Assembly: GCF_001411555.2 (NCBI RefSeq)
Contig: NC_049904.1
Coordinates: 29,153,370-29,217,369, forward strand
Source: Juglans regia
Lineage: Eukaryota > Streptophyta > Magnoliopsida > Fagales > Juglandaceae
Direction: 5' to 3'
DNA: 64,000 nt
Shown here: piece after piece, positions 36,550 through 48,612 of the stretch
Layout: every line of letters starts with the position of its first letter
How positions within the stretch are numbered: position 1 is the stretch's first letter
The notes under the pieces: generated by a model
Seen by the model: only the letters and a program-made list of their open reading frames with translations
Databases searched by the model: none
What the model was told of the DNA's origin: nothing
Made by a program: the position numbers and the translations under genes

Positions 36550-38090
36550 TATACAAGTGTCAAGTTGTATCAATGATAAGTCCATGATCGTATTCCACAA
36601 GAACAAATGATTATCAAAGTATTTGTGAAATTTTGTTATAAAAAAAATGTATTGACTATGAGAGATGAAAAATAAAATGAAATGCAATGTGAGGAATCTT
36701 GAAGATGAATTAAGAAAAGAAAAAGTATGAATTTAATTTCCGTAAAAATTAAGTCAAAGTTGGAATTAAAGTTTCTAATAAAAAAGGCAAATTAACAAAC
36801 ACCTGGGTTGGGTATAAGACTCTTTTTGTTTCGGGTCCTAGATAATTTTTCTCGATTAACAACCCAGTCAAGGCATTGATAAACAGAAGATAGAAAGAAG
36901 TTATGCTTAGGTTTTGCAATATTGTTCTAAGGAATTCACTACTTTACTAGCCAAACACGCATTAACAAACAAATGAGAGAAGCCTTGATAATTTTCAAAC
37001 TTTTGTTGTGCCTTACGTCAATCACAAATCAAGAGCAAGAACTGCAATCTATTTTCAATTCGAATCCAACTAGCAACAAGTGAAATCAACATTTATCAAC
37101 AAAATATTGCATTAAACTAGAACCCAAAACAAATCAAGTCTCATTCCACAACCCAAGCTTAAGAAATTAGCTACACATGGTATTTCTAGTAGCAAAAACT
37201 AATCTAAATAAAGCCATCACAAAATCTGAGAGCAAAAGAAATCCAAATAGGTTAAACCCTAGAATGCAAAAATTAGCTTCTTCAAGAAAATGCCCTGGCC
37301 AAAATGACCGAGAAAAGCAGAGATCGAAACTGTAAAACACAACTATCCAAAAAGAACCCAAAATAAAAACAATGGAAATTAATACTAATGTTCTGAAGGA
37401 AAGACCAAAAAACTAAACGTAAAACCCAACCAATGTTGTCCCAAAAAATTTGAAAGAGAGAGAAGAACAAAAAGAACTGCAAAGAGCCCCCAAACGTAAT
37501 TGAAGGAAAATGAAAAATAATACAAACTAGCTAACCCTTCACCTAGAAATATCCCTTCTTTTTATACTCCGAATCTTCCCTCATTCCCTCTCTCCTTGTT
37601 GCGGATCGCACCCTCTTCACGCTTGCACGTCCCAACTGCTACATGTCCAGCCAATCAGATTCGCTCCACTCCACGCCTGCACGTCCCAGCTGCAACTTTT
37701 TTTTTTTTTTTTTTTGCATTCCTCTCCTACTGCACATAGGCATGAAGCGTGAGGCTTGCTCTCTTATTTCCCTCCACTGGCCATCTATTAGGCTTCAGTT
37801 CGATCTTTTGTTGCAAGTCCAAAATCCCTCATACTCTCATCTTCATGGGCTTCACTCCTGTATTGGGCTAAGATTTAATTGTAAGTCCACTTAAATGCTA
37901 GTCAACCCCACAACATAATGAATCCATATTTAATTAGATGTAAAATATTATTTCTCATGCTAAACAAAGTTAATTCATATTATCTAATTAATAGTCTTAT
38001 TTCAACACATAAAACTCTTTTAACCCAAGATATTTAAGAGTATTAATATTGCATAATTAACCATTTATCATGCACAGATGGCTCAACCTC
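36550..38090. mobile_element. Insertion inside the LINE zinc-binding region
   Basis: About 1.5 kb separates LCPICEREVE from IESHALWSC, which should be nearly adjacent. It has no coding domain and no second copy. Blocks such as TTGGGTATAAGACTC and TTAACAACCCAGTCAAGGCATTGAT suggest a long LTR. The exact ends and target duplication were not resolved. Confidence 0.45.
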
Positions 38091-38113
38091 TCTTTCACAA
38101 ATTGGGCATAAGC

Positions 38114-41100
38114 TGTGACGACTCGATATTCTTTTGTCAAATTATGTGCCTATATTTTTTTTATTTGAATTTTAGTTTAATTAGAATTTCTGGCCCAATG
38201 TTTGACTAGTTGGAGTCTTGAATATATCACTTGGGCCTATTAGCCCAAGTGTCCACGCCCACTTGAGGCCTAAAGGGCTATATGGTATTCAGCCAGGGAA
38301 GGGAAATTGAGGAATAGGTAGAACCCTAATTAGGGTTAGGGCATGTGGCACCAACTTGGGAAGAGGAAGAGGTTTTTTTGCTATTTCCCTATCAATTTAT
38401 TTGAAACCTTTGAAAAAGGCTTTCTTGGTAAGCACCTCATCGCCACTTGACAACCATGCAAAAGGGCTTCTAGAAGAAGCCAAAAGAAGAGAGGAGTGTG
38501 GAAGCATCGGCACATATAGGGCACACACCCTTCTCACCAACTACTTGCCATGTGTCACACATGCACATCCCACTCACTAGACACAATGAACAAACGTGAA
38601 ATGGGGTAAAGAAAGTGAGAGAATTAGGGTTTCGATAACCCAAAAGACCCCACACATCTCCTACAAGATCTTGACAATTCCCAAAAACATTGTGCAATGA
38701 TTTGGGAAAGGAATAAGCACCTAGGGCTACTACAAATGAGACACGAAATCCCAAGAGAGCCTTATGATTTCGGCCAAAGAGCTTCACGCCTACCCGAAGG
38801 AAGACAACCACCAATTTTCCAAGTGTTATGCATACACCTAGGATGAGGATATTCTAGAAGAATGCAATGATAAGGGAGGAGAAAGGTTTCATAGGAAAGC
38901 AACACACATGCAACCCCAAGATTCTAGAAGAAATCTTTGTGGGACTTGAGAAAGACAGAGGGGAGGCTACCACACACACCCACACACACCACTAGCCACA
39001 TGGTAAGCATGCACATGTCCAACCCTAGATATCTGTTTAGGGTTCCTGTAAAAAGACTTGTATGCTCCTAAGTTTCATTGAATCTAGATGCATAGGAGGG
39101 ACACTAAAGGGACTCGAGGGTTTGGTTTTTTAGCATGAACATGACACTTGTCATGCAAGCTTGTAGAGTCCTTTGATTTTCTCAAGAAAGCAATGATCAT
39201 AGGGGGAAAATGAAGGAGTTCGGCCAAATGATGAAAGGCATGCCACATGGCGCCCATGTATAGGGTTCTTATGTTCCCAATGAGGTAATTGTGTGAGAAA
39301 AACAAAGGGACATACAAAAGGGAATGGGGGCCAATGGCTAAAAGGTCTTTTGCTGCCATTTTCAGTTTTCATATCTTGCATTTCTTCTTCTTCTCCTCTC
39401 ATATGACCAAGCTAATTTCTCATAATTTTCTCAACTCCCAAACACACATGTCTCACTTTCTTTCCAAGCAAAACACCACAAACACCATACCAATCATATT
39501 TCCCTCTAGCCATGAGTAAGAAATGAGCTAGGAGCTTCCTCTTAAAGAAAGAGCAACATGATTGCTTGATCTTGTTATCTTACTTTAGATTTTTGTAAGT
39601 AAACTCTAAACCTACCCTCGAATAATGTTCGTATATGCCATGTAAACTTTGCATTGTTGTTGTTAACAAGTGAACTAGTAATGGTTGATGGAACCTCTTG
39701 CTATAATATGCCTTGTTATTGGTTTTCACATGATGGTTGCCATGATTGTGTGCTCTTGATGATTCGTCCATGCTTAGACGTAGAGATTGAGAAAATGTTC
39801 CTTGTGTATCATGCTTTGTAATCGATTTTACACGAAGATTGTCATGATTATGTGCTTTTAATAACTCGGCCATGCATAATTATTGGGTTTCTGAAATTTT
39901 TTTGTGCCTTGGTATGTATCGAACGATATTGCCTATGTTTTTGTATCAAGTAAACTGCATGTTCTAAAATTTTCAAGCCATAACATAAAATGTCAAATCA
40001 TTCTCATGATATTGTCATATGATTACATAGTCCTTGGCATCTACATGATCATATGGTCCATAAAAAGAAAGAGTTACAAGTTCATGTCACATGCATTTCG
40101 GGTTGTGTATAATTTTTAAATGAAAAAGCTTATTTTGCTTTGTTTTATCACGACTCCAAATGCTAAGACGGAGGAATGTCCTGGTGAAATTTATATGTTC
40201 ACTCTAGAGTGCTCTAGAGTGCATAAATTGGAGTGGTAGCCCCTGAGTCGACGGACCTCGAATGGATCCTTCTAAAGGGTTCCGGAATGGGGTAGCACCT
40301 AAAGTTAGTGGGTGTCACATGTGTTATATGTAATGGAGGCGAAAATGGAAAACTGTCGAATAAGAAAATGACTCTACCGTAGTACCTCGGTCAAGTGGGC
40401 TAGTTAGGTGATGCGGTAACTAGCAGGGAGCCCACGGTGCATAGGAGAGCCGTGAGGTATCCGATCATATGTTACAATAAGTGAAAAGACAATAAGTAAA
40501 AGATGTGTAATGAACTACTCAGTGTGAAAACGAAAAATATGTTTTATTGAAATGTCAAAAGATCTCTGTCATATGTTTTTGAAAGTCAAAATTGCATGAG
40601 TTAAGTTTTGGGCCAAGTACATGTCCATGCATTTATCTCATAGTTTGCCTTTATATGCTAATGTTGTCTGTTTGAATGTTATTTGTTTATTTACTGAGAT
40701 TTCTTGAAATCTCATATTGGTAGTTTCTACTACCATTCCTAAGCCGGAATGGTAGAAGTTGTGACAGGTGTAGATACAGACAATGGGGAAACACAAGAGA
40801 ATGGATCCCCCACCCATGAAAGAGGTCTCGAAGAGCCCTGAGTGCTCAGCGAAGTCATCCGTAGAAGATAGGCTCGAAGCGGCCAACCTCTTCATAATTG
40901 AAATTTTGAAGTTGTTTGAGGAACTATAAAAGATTGCCCACAAAAACCAAGCCAAGTGAAAGCATGGGAGAAGTGAAGAAAAATGTGAACATTTATAGGG
41001 ATCGTGGTTTTGATTTCTTTGGAAAACCCAAATATTTTTAGGAGACGACATAACTATGTTTGTTTTGGGATAATACAGTTTGATATGGTGCCATGATTTA

Positions 41101-41200
41101 GTTCTTGCTCTAAATTTTACTTAGAATTGTGTTTTATTTCTGCTGCGATTATTACATACTGCTAAAAATATGCTAAGTGCATTGCATATTAACTGTCAAT
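38114..41200. mobile_element. Probable solo LTR of a Tekay/Del-type Gypsy element
   Basis: The element begins TGTGACGACTCG immediately after the LINE codons for SLCPIC. Blocks such as GATGCGGTAACTAGCAGGGAGC, TAGCACCTAAAGTTAGTGGG and GTGAGGTATCCGATC are typical of the long LTRs of Tekay/Del chromoviruses (recognition from memory). No polyprotein is present. The right end is somewhere between about 41200 and 41445; a TG...CA end with duplication could not be fixed. Confidence 0.5.
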
Positions 41201-41526
41201 CTTATAGATTTAGGTTTCAATTTTATAGCTATAGGCTTGGATCCTCATGGAAATGCGAAAAGAAGAGAAGTGTGCGGTATGGGCCACGAACTAAAGTAAA
41301 AATGGGTAATTCCCTTACGTGAATGAAGCTAACATGTGTTAGTTTTGTATGTTTAAGGAAGAAATAAAATCTATGGCACGTGGCAGATATGGGAAGACCT
41401 CTTCGAGATTGAGAGATCGGGAGAAAATGAACCCTCCATTGGGAGGAGGACAAACGATAGCGGAAGATTCAGTTTAGTTGGGAGAATTTATTGTCTAGCC
41501 TTCCATAAGAAATGCTTAACCTTCCC

Positions 41527-41705
41527 TTCCACCTTTAAGGTTGTGTTTGGGTACTGATGTGATCTCAGATATTCTGTAAATAATAGTAAAAAAGTAATAA
41601 AAAAGTAATGATAAAATATTAAATAGTAGTGAATAGTAATAAAAAGTATGTAAAAAATAATAATAAAATAATGAATAGTAGTACTCCACTACCCAAACTA
41701 GCTTA
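41527..41705. mobile_element. Short MITE inside the LINE
   Basis: Left end TTAAGGTTGTGTTTGGGTA and right end TACCCAAACTAGCTTAA are inverted partners around AATAGTAAAAAAGTAAT-rich sequence. LINE codons WKGI end at its right side and KVKHFLWKAR resume at its left. Confidence 0.65.
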
Positions 41706-42482
41706 AATACCCTTCCAGCTATCTCCTGTATCAATTAGTGTCGATGTTTTCCCTTTCATCAATTTGTTTCTAAAGTGCTCTAAATGGTAAACACTTTTAA
41801 CAGAAAATAACCAATTATTAGTATAGATCCACATAATTTTATCTTCAATGCCCAACCTACTCAAAGGGATGCTCATTATGATTTCAACTTTAGCCTTGTT
41901 AAAAGTTTCATTTATCACTTTTTCCTTCCATCTATCAATCCCTTGCTCAATAAGTTCACTTACAGTTATTTCTCTGTCTAATTTTGTTATAGAAAATTGT
42001 ACCTGGTATGATGTTGATATAGGCAGTCACTTATCTTTTCAAATATTAATTTGGTCACCCTTACCCACCTTCCACATAAAACCTGCTTCAACCAATTTTA
42101 TAGAAGAGAGCAGACTCCTCCATATTAGTGAAGGTCAATTCCCCATTTTTGCATTTGACATATCACCTTGCTTGAAATATTTATCCTTCATAACTTTTGC
42201 AACCAAGGATTGAGGCTGTTTTAACATTCTCTAACATTGCTTTGCAAGCATAACCTTATTGAAATATTCAATATCCCTTAATCCTAATCCTCTTAATTTT
42301 TTTGATTTCTTCCATTTTATAATCTCAACTCTTCCAATGTACTCTTTTCACGTTTTGCATGTGGCCCCATCAGAACCTTGACATGAGTGTAGTGATTTCC
42401 TTGCACACTTCCTAAGTAGCTTAAAAAGACTTATTAGGAAGGTAGGTATAGATTGTATGACTTTTAGTATGTCTATTCTATC

Positions 42483-43831
42483 TTATATTTTTATGCGAAA
42501 ATATACTAATTTATACTAATCAAGCAAAGTTTATATGAATTTGGGTTGTTCGTTTATAGGAGTCTAACTTTTTATTTAAATTGAATTCATTTATTAAACA
42601 AATCAAACTCGCATCGTTTATGAGCAATTTTGTTCATTTACGGTTCTATATGAATCCATATGACCTTATACATGATAGGGAAAATATTCCTTCAAAATTT
42701 TTAGCCAAAGTTGAATGCTTCTCGTTAAAAAGAAACAGACTCATGAGATGTGATTTATCTCATTTATTACTTGTTTAATAGTATTTAAAATATTTATATG
42801 AATATTAATAAATGTTGTAAAATTATTTTATGTGTATATATTTTATAAATTTTATTTTATTATAAAATAGATTTTGAAAAAAACTTCATCGTACAAATAG
42901 AAACTTTATTTTTTAAAAAATAGAGGGGTAGGTAAGGATTCGATGAATGGCTTGAAAACATTGCACTTGGCCACCACGTGGTAGAATGGCTTAAAAACGA
43001 AGCGACGTAGTTTCATTCCTCGGCAAATTGCAATGTTCATCGTTATTTTCACCTCCCCTCCCAGTCACTTCTCGACTCTCGTTAAATCCTTTCCTTTAAG
43101 TTCTGGGGTTCCTTACAGTCTTCCTCTCTGTCTCACGATCTCTCAGGTACCCTCTCTTGCGTCTATAGCTGTCCGTTGGTGCTGTCGTTGCTTAACAAAT
43201 CTCGAATATGCGAAACCGGTTCGTTCTACGGATTAAATCTTAACTATCAATTCGTTAAATCCTCTCCCTTTTTAAATCCTTGTTATTCATCTCTCTGCTC
43301 TGATTTAGCTTTGATGGTTTTTTGTTTCATTCGGCTGAATAATTTCGTGTTTGATTCGTTTAGTGCTTGCCATGTCGTTGAACTTTTGTCTGCTTTGCAT
43401 CTCATCTTTGTAGTATCGGATTATTTTGTAGCATCATTAACACTTGTAACTCATCAAGGAGGGTTCTTCGATGAAATATATCAATTTTACGAGAAGAAAA
43501 GTGACCATGTTTTTTATTTCTTTTGTGAAATTTGTGAGCTTGATGCCTTTGATGCTTGGTTTTCTAGGTTCTTCAAGCTACCGTGGACGGGGTTGATTAA
43601 CTACCATGCATATCTATTGCTGTCCCTTGGGTTCACGTAGGGCTGGATCTTGGAGTTGTTGCAGAGAAAGAAAGTTGCTTTTGTACACTCTCGTGTAAAT
43701 TAGAGCAACCCAATTTGTTCTTATGATTCCGATGGTTGATATACCCAAAAGGTTTTTGTGACTGATAATTAGGAATTCAGTTACTAGATATTCAGATCAA
43801 TTCGCTGTTAGATTGCTAGGTTCTTCATACC
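42483..43831 (+). promoter_or_regulatory. Upstream and probable 5' leader of the cysteine oxidase gene
   Basis: 42483-42930 is AT-rich. From about 43020 the sequence becomes pyrimidine-rich, as in plant leaders. A possible leader intron runs from CTCTCAG/GTACCC (43147) to TTTTCTAG/GTTCTT (43570). The open frames at 43033-43640 have no domains and are best read as leader or intron. Splicing here is inference. Confidence 0.4.
42974..42981. promoter_or_regulatory. G-box CCACGTGG
   Basis: A perfect 8-bp G-box palindrome about 850 bp before the cysteine oxidase ATG and about 50 bp before the pyrimidine-rich leader. bZIP or bHLH binding is plausible but unproven. Confidence 0.5.
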
Positions 43832-46800
43832 ATGCCAGTTATTCAGAAGCTATATGATGCCTGCAAGGTGTCCTTCTCTTCTAATGGTCCGATATCCGAA
43901 GAATCTCTCGGAAAAGTTCGTGCTATCTTAGGTAGGATGACAGAGAAACTCAAATCATGTTTAATTATTGCATTTTTTTGAACCTAGCTTACTTATGTGG
44001 TCCATGTCTTTTAGTTTAGTGTACTTTGTTTAACACTTCCATATAATGCCATTCCAGATGATTTGAGGCCTTCTAGTGTGGGTCTCGAACAGGAGGCACA
44101 ATTGGCACGTCAATGGAAAGCTTCCATGAATGGTAGCAATGGGAAAAAAGGGCGAAATGGCAATCATCAGTACCCACCACCAATCAAATATTTGCACTTG
44201 CATGAATGTGGAAAATTCTCTGTAAGCAATTTGAATCCCTTTAGGAAATTAATTTTCAATTGGATTTTCCATTTGGAACTTATGGTTTTCTTACATGGTT
44301 CTTGACCTCTGGTTGAGTGGATTGTGTATTTGTAATAAAAGCTGGATTGTGATTTGTACGGGAAATTTCTGGACTTTGTCTCAGATAGGAATTTTCTGCA
44401 TGCCGCCTGGATCTATCATACCACTTCATAATCATCCTGGAATGACTGTGTTAAGCAAGCTTCTTTATGGCACGCAACATGTGAGATCATATGATTGGCT
44501 TGATATGCCTGGGTCTGCAGATCAATCTCAAGGTGCCCATCTTCATTAACCTTAACATTTTTCAAGATCACATCATGGTTTGTGACGGTGATTTAGACTG
44601 ATATTCCAACTTGTGCAGCTCTTGAATGTAATTTATAATATAAATACATGGAAGGTCAAAAGATTATGGTCTGTTTTTGAAGTAGCAGAGTTGGAATGAA
44701 ATATAGATAATCTCGATATATTTTTTAAATTGAAAACATTTGCATTATTGATATAGATAGGGTATCACTGATTTGCTAACCTATGTTATAACCCTTGTCC
44801 ATGTCTAATTTGTTTCTTTGTGAACTGCTTAGCCTTCAATATATCATCAATCATACTCTCTCTTATTCCACTCCATGGTGCGGTGGTTGTTCAGAGAAAC
44901 TAGTTTGATCGAATCCCTTCTAAGCATGTATGTTCCTTCTGGGGATTCTGGTTTATAGGATTCATTTTCTCCATATGACTCGTGAGATGCAAATTACTCC
45001 TTTCTTATTGCTTTCTCCGGCCTATTGACTGTATAAGATGCATTCCCTATCCTCAATATGGAGGGTAATTGCTGCTTTATCGTATTCTTTGTTGTAAGGG
45101 TTAGGAGGATTCTGGACCAAAATAACCACTCCAGGTAGCTTTTCAGAATAATTTTAGCAGATGCAACTGTTTTGCAACCTAATGTTTGCAGCAATTTCAA
45201 GTTTTATCTGTGGTGTTTAGTTTGTGGTGTTCTTTAAAGTTAAAATCCAATAAATTATTAAAAAATTGTATAAATTAAGCTGCCTCATTCAGTTTGGTTT
45301 TCTGGATATAGGAGAACGACACAATACTATTATTTCCTGGGAGTCGTATTGTCCCTAAAAAGGGATTACTTAATGCTGTGTTATACTGTTATTTAGGAAT
45401 TGCAAATGAAATTTCTGTTTGATGTGTTAGATCATGAATGGTGTGGCCATGTGAGCAATTGCTTATCTCATGATGCTTTCTAAATTAGCTTGAAATAATG
45501 GAAGAAAATAACCAGGTTCATCCAAAATAATTAATGATTAATATGGCACCCTTGATAAATGAGGGGTGAAAACTCAAGCTTGGAAATACCCTTGGATATA
45601 TTTTGTGTAGAGATTTAACGAGGCTCTTTCATGTTGAATAGATTCTTTAATGTTCCCTTTTTTGTTCAATAGCATCTGATTCAAATCACTTGTTTGGTGC
45701 TTTCCAACCAATAAGAAATTTAATGTTATTATCAAAGAAATTTAATGTTATATGAAATAATCAATCAATAGGTTAAAATGTTGTCCAATGTATTGGAATA
45801 AATGAACTACAATATTGTGCTGGATATGAACATTTTTTTTTATAAGGAAGAAACTTTATTGATCAAATGAAACTAGATGAAGCCCATGTACACAAGAAGT
45901 ACACAAAAGAGACACCTAATTACATTCTAGAAAGCTGAAAAGAAAACAAAAACTTATGAACATTCCCTCCCTTTAGTACAATAGCAGAAAACCACTGAAC
46001 CAAAGAAAACACAAAAAAATCCCACCTCCACAGCTCTCTCCTTGTTGTTGAAGCACCTCTCATTCCTTTCCTTCCATAAACACCACATTAAGCACAAAAG
46101 AATCGTCTTCCACACCGCTGTCAGTTGAGAGCTATTATGATGCCTATTCAAACATGCTAGAAGCTCAACTTAGGCATAACCCAAGTCAACCCAGCTCTAC
46201 TAAAAATGCCAACCCATAATTCCCTAGCCACAATGTAGAAGTAGATGGTCAATTGATTCACCATTTTTCTTATACATGAAACACCACTCCATTACAATCA
46301 CCCCACGTTTCCTTAAATTATCTACCGTCAAAATCTTTCCTAAAGCAGCAGTCCAAGTAAAAAAAGCAACTTTAGGCAGCAATGCCCTCCAAATACACTT
46401 CCATGGGAACAAAATATGCTGTTGATCTGTCAACACCTTATAAAATGATTTAACAGAAGACTTGTTGCTCCCCGTATGTTTCCACAGCTTTCTATCTCTC
46501 CCATTTCCTCCTATCTTCATGGAATAAAGAAAGTTGAAAAAACCTGTTATCTCATCAATTTCCCAATCCTGTGCATTTCTAGAAAAATCATATTCCAATG
46601 CACATTACTATTGGCACGACACAACACTTCTGAGATGATTTCCAGCCAATCTGAAGACAACCGGAAAAACAGTATGTAGAGCTCTCTCACCACACCATTC
46701 ATCAAACCAGAAACGAATTCTTGTACCTTTTCTCCAACCTCGAATTTGATGTGTTTTTCAAACAAGTTCCACCCCTTTCTAATAAATTTCCAGAGGCGCA

Positions 46801-48612
46801 CACCAAACAACGAATCCCCTTCCAATTGGTATCTCCACAAACACTTTCCTAATAGAGCTTTATTAAAAGAATAATGCTATATTGACACCTTATTTTGACA
46901 CCTCATGTATTTTAATTTTTTTTTTAATTTTTTTTTTAATTTTTTTCTTTACTAAATAGTTAAGGAAGTGACTATTAGTATATTGATTTTTTTTTAAATG
47001 TTTTAAAATGATAAAAATATATGAATAAAAAAAATGAAAATATGATTTTGGCCTAGCGGTAACTTGCAGTGGGCAGATATGAGCGACTGAGTAGCATCGC
47101 TCTTATTAAAAATAATCAAATTACGCACCCCCAAGCCTCCCAACACAATTGGACTACACACATTTTGCCAACTCACAAGATGAAATTTGTTCTCCTACCC
47201 CATGCCACCCCACAAAAATGCTCTAAACAGTTTTTCAATCCGATCAGCCACACCCACCAGTAATAGAAATAAAGAAAGAAAATATGTAGGGAGATTGGAG
47301 ATGGTACTTTTGATAAGAGTTAATCTCCCCCTTTTGATAGATATAGCCGCTTTTGAACGTTGCCCATCTTTTTAAACTAATGAATCAAATGTTTTGCTTG
47401 CCATCTAGGCAACACACTTCACCCCTTCCAAACTCTCATCCTTTTTACATTCCCAATCTGTCACTTTTGATGTATTACAATCCTGTAGAAAAAATTGCGA
47501 TGTTCACCTATTGTTGAGTTCCTATCATCTAGATTGTGTGATGTCGCATATTTTTCATTAATCATAATGATAAGAATTGGATAAAGGGTACCATTTGTTG
47601 AAAATTTGTAATTTGTGTGCGTAATATGTCAAAAGTGGTGGCTTGGTGCCGCATGCAGAGGGTGTGACAGTTTGGGGTGCAATACAGGTTCTATTTGACA
47701 AATAGTGGTAGTTTGAGTGCACAACATGTCAAAAGTTGTAGTTTTGATACCTCATTGCAAAGGGTGACAATGCAAATGTCTTTTTTTCCCGTTGTTCTGT
47801 TATCCTGTTATCCTTGCATATTCTATTAAGCTAGTCTGATACCTTCCAACACTTGAAACTTGTTTATTTAGCTCTCATCCTTACTACTGTGTTTATTTTC
47901 CTGTGTGATCAATGTGGTACTCGAGCAGTAGTAATATTGTTCTATATATGTGTTTTCTCCGCATTTTGTTGATTCTCATCAAGATAGAGGATATACTGTA
48001 CCTTTTATTTTTCAAAATCTCCAATTGCTCATTTAAGATGGAAAAAAATTGAAATAAAATAGTGAATGCTTGATTCCAGCATTGAAAAACTTGCTGGATA
48101 AGAATTACTTGTCCATCCATAATAATTAAAAAAAATTAATTGACTGGATAATGGAGTTTCACTGATTGTGGGTTAATGAAAATTTGCAGCCAGGCCCGCA
48201 AAACTTGTTAGGGATTGTGAGATGAGTGCACCTTGTGGTATTACCACCCTTTATCCAAACAGTGGCGGCAATATCCACTGTTTCAAAGCCTTGACTCCCT
48301 GTGCTCTCTTTGATATTCTTTCACCCCCATACTCCTCGGAAGATGGCCGACACTGCTCATATTTTAGGAAATCCCCTAGGCGAGATCTACGAGGTATCAT
48401 CCTCCCTCCTTTTTGCGTGAGATAGATAAATGCTTTGTGTTTTTTGTCTGATGTTCAGAACTAACCATTCTGCTCCTTTTTTCAATCCTAAAGATCTTGA
48501 TAAGCTATGCGGTATAGAATCATCTGAGGTGGCTTGGTTGGAAGAGATTCAACCTCCTGAAAACTTAGTGGTCCGGAGGGGGCTGTACAAGGGCCCCATT
48601 ATTAGAAGTTGA
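43832..48612 (+). CDS. Plant cysteine oxidase, PCO4/PCO5 type
   Basis: Five exons join to 735 nt (244 aa): 43832-43931, 44058-44221, 44385-44532, 48190-48393, 48494-48612. Start [20 protein letters not shown], then [38 protein letters not shown] and [19 protein letters not shown], end [12 protein letters not shown]. The cupin iron ligands are His103, His105 and His167, and Asp179 matches the conserved active-site aspartate. These iron-dependent dioxygenases oxidise N-terminal cysteine (group VII ERFs, VRN2, ZPR2) with O2, feeding the Arg/N-degron pathway and so sensing oxygen. Length and N-terminus match the PCO4/PCO5 clade rather than hypoxia-induced PCO1/PCO2. Intron 3 is 3.7 kb because of a LINE insertion. 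The exon 3 donor GTGCCC is weak but needed for phase. The linker before VAWLEE differs from Arabidopsis PCO4. Confidence 0.93.
45834..47440 (-). mobile_element. LINE fragment in intron 3 of the cysteine oxidase gene
   Basis: The minus strand ends in a poly(A) tail (poly-T at about 45834-45842). Coding pieces: [16 protein letters not shown] at 45954-46151, a zinc-binding domain with [20 protein letters not shown] at 46224-46598, [20 protein letters not shown] at 46547-46840, and [11 protein letters not shown] near 47112-47150 with VADRIEKLF upstream. It is the C-terminal part of a plant LINE of the type without RNase H, 5'-truncated, with stops. Opposite in direction to the host gene. Confidence 0.8.
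46869..47102. mobile_element. Mutator-type MITE (234 bp) with 9-bp duplication
   Basis: Flanked by identical TTATTAAAA at 46860-46868 and 47103-47111. Ends GAATAATGCTA and TAGCATCGCTC form an 11-bp inverted repeat with two mismatches. The 9-bp duplication is typical of Mutator elements. Removing it joins LINE codons [10 protein letters not shown] to [10 protein letters not shown] in frame. Confidence 0.88.

Larger units (their letters stand above)
35667..42482 (-). mobile_element. LINE remnant on the minus strand, broken by later insertions
   Basis: The 3' end is a poly(A) tail on the minus strand (poly-T at 35667-35678). Coding pieces: RNase H-like LALRKAIDFCMELGLTRVIL with EGDSQT (35857-36087); reverse-transcriptase zinc-binding IESHALWSCSAASDVW (about 36480-36545) and its upstream half LCPICEREVE (38086-38112); KVKHFLWKAR then ILPTKL (about 41465-41525); MSIPLSRLGIEDKIMW (41703-41918); and GLGLRDIEYFNKVMLAKQC upstream to about 42480. 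Read together they give the usual C-terminal order of a plant non-LTR element, separated by foreign sequence at about 36550-38090, 38114 to about 41200-41445, and 41527-41705. Internal stops are present. Confidence 0.8.

Noticed and set aside
43033..43640. Protein gene upstream of the cysteine oxidase
   Set aside because: The frames have no domain, and the region has leader-like pyrimidine content and plausible leader-intron splice sites.
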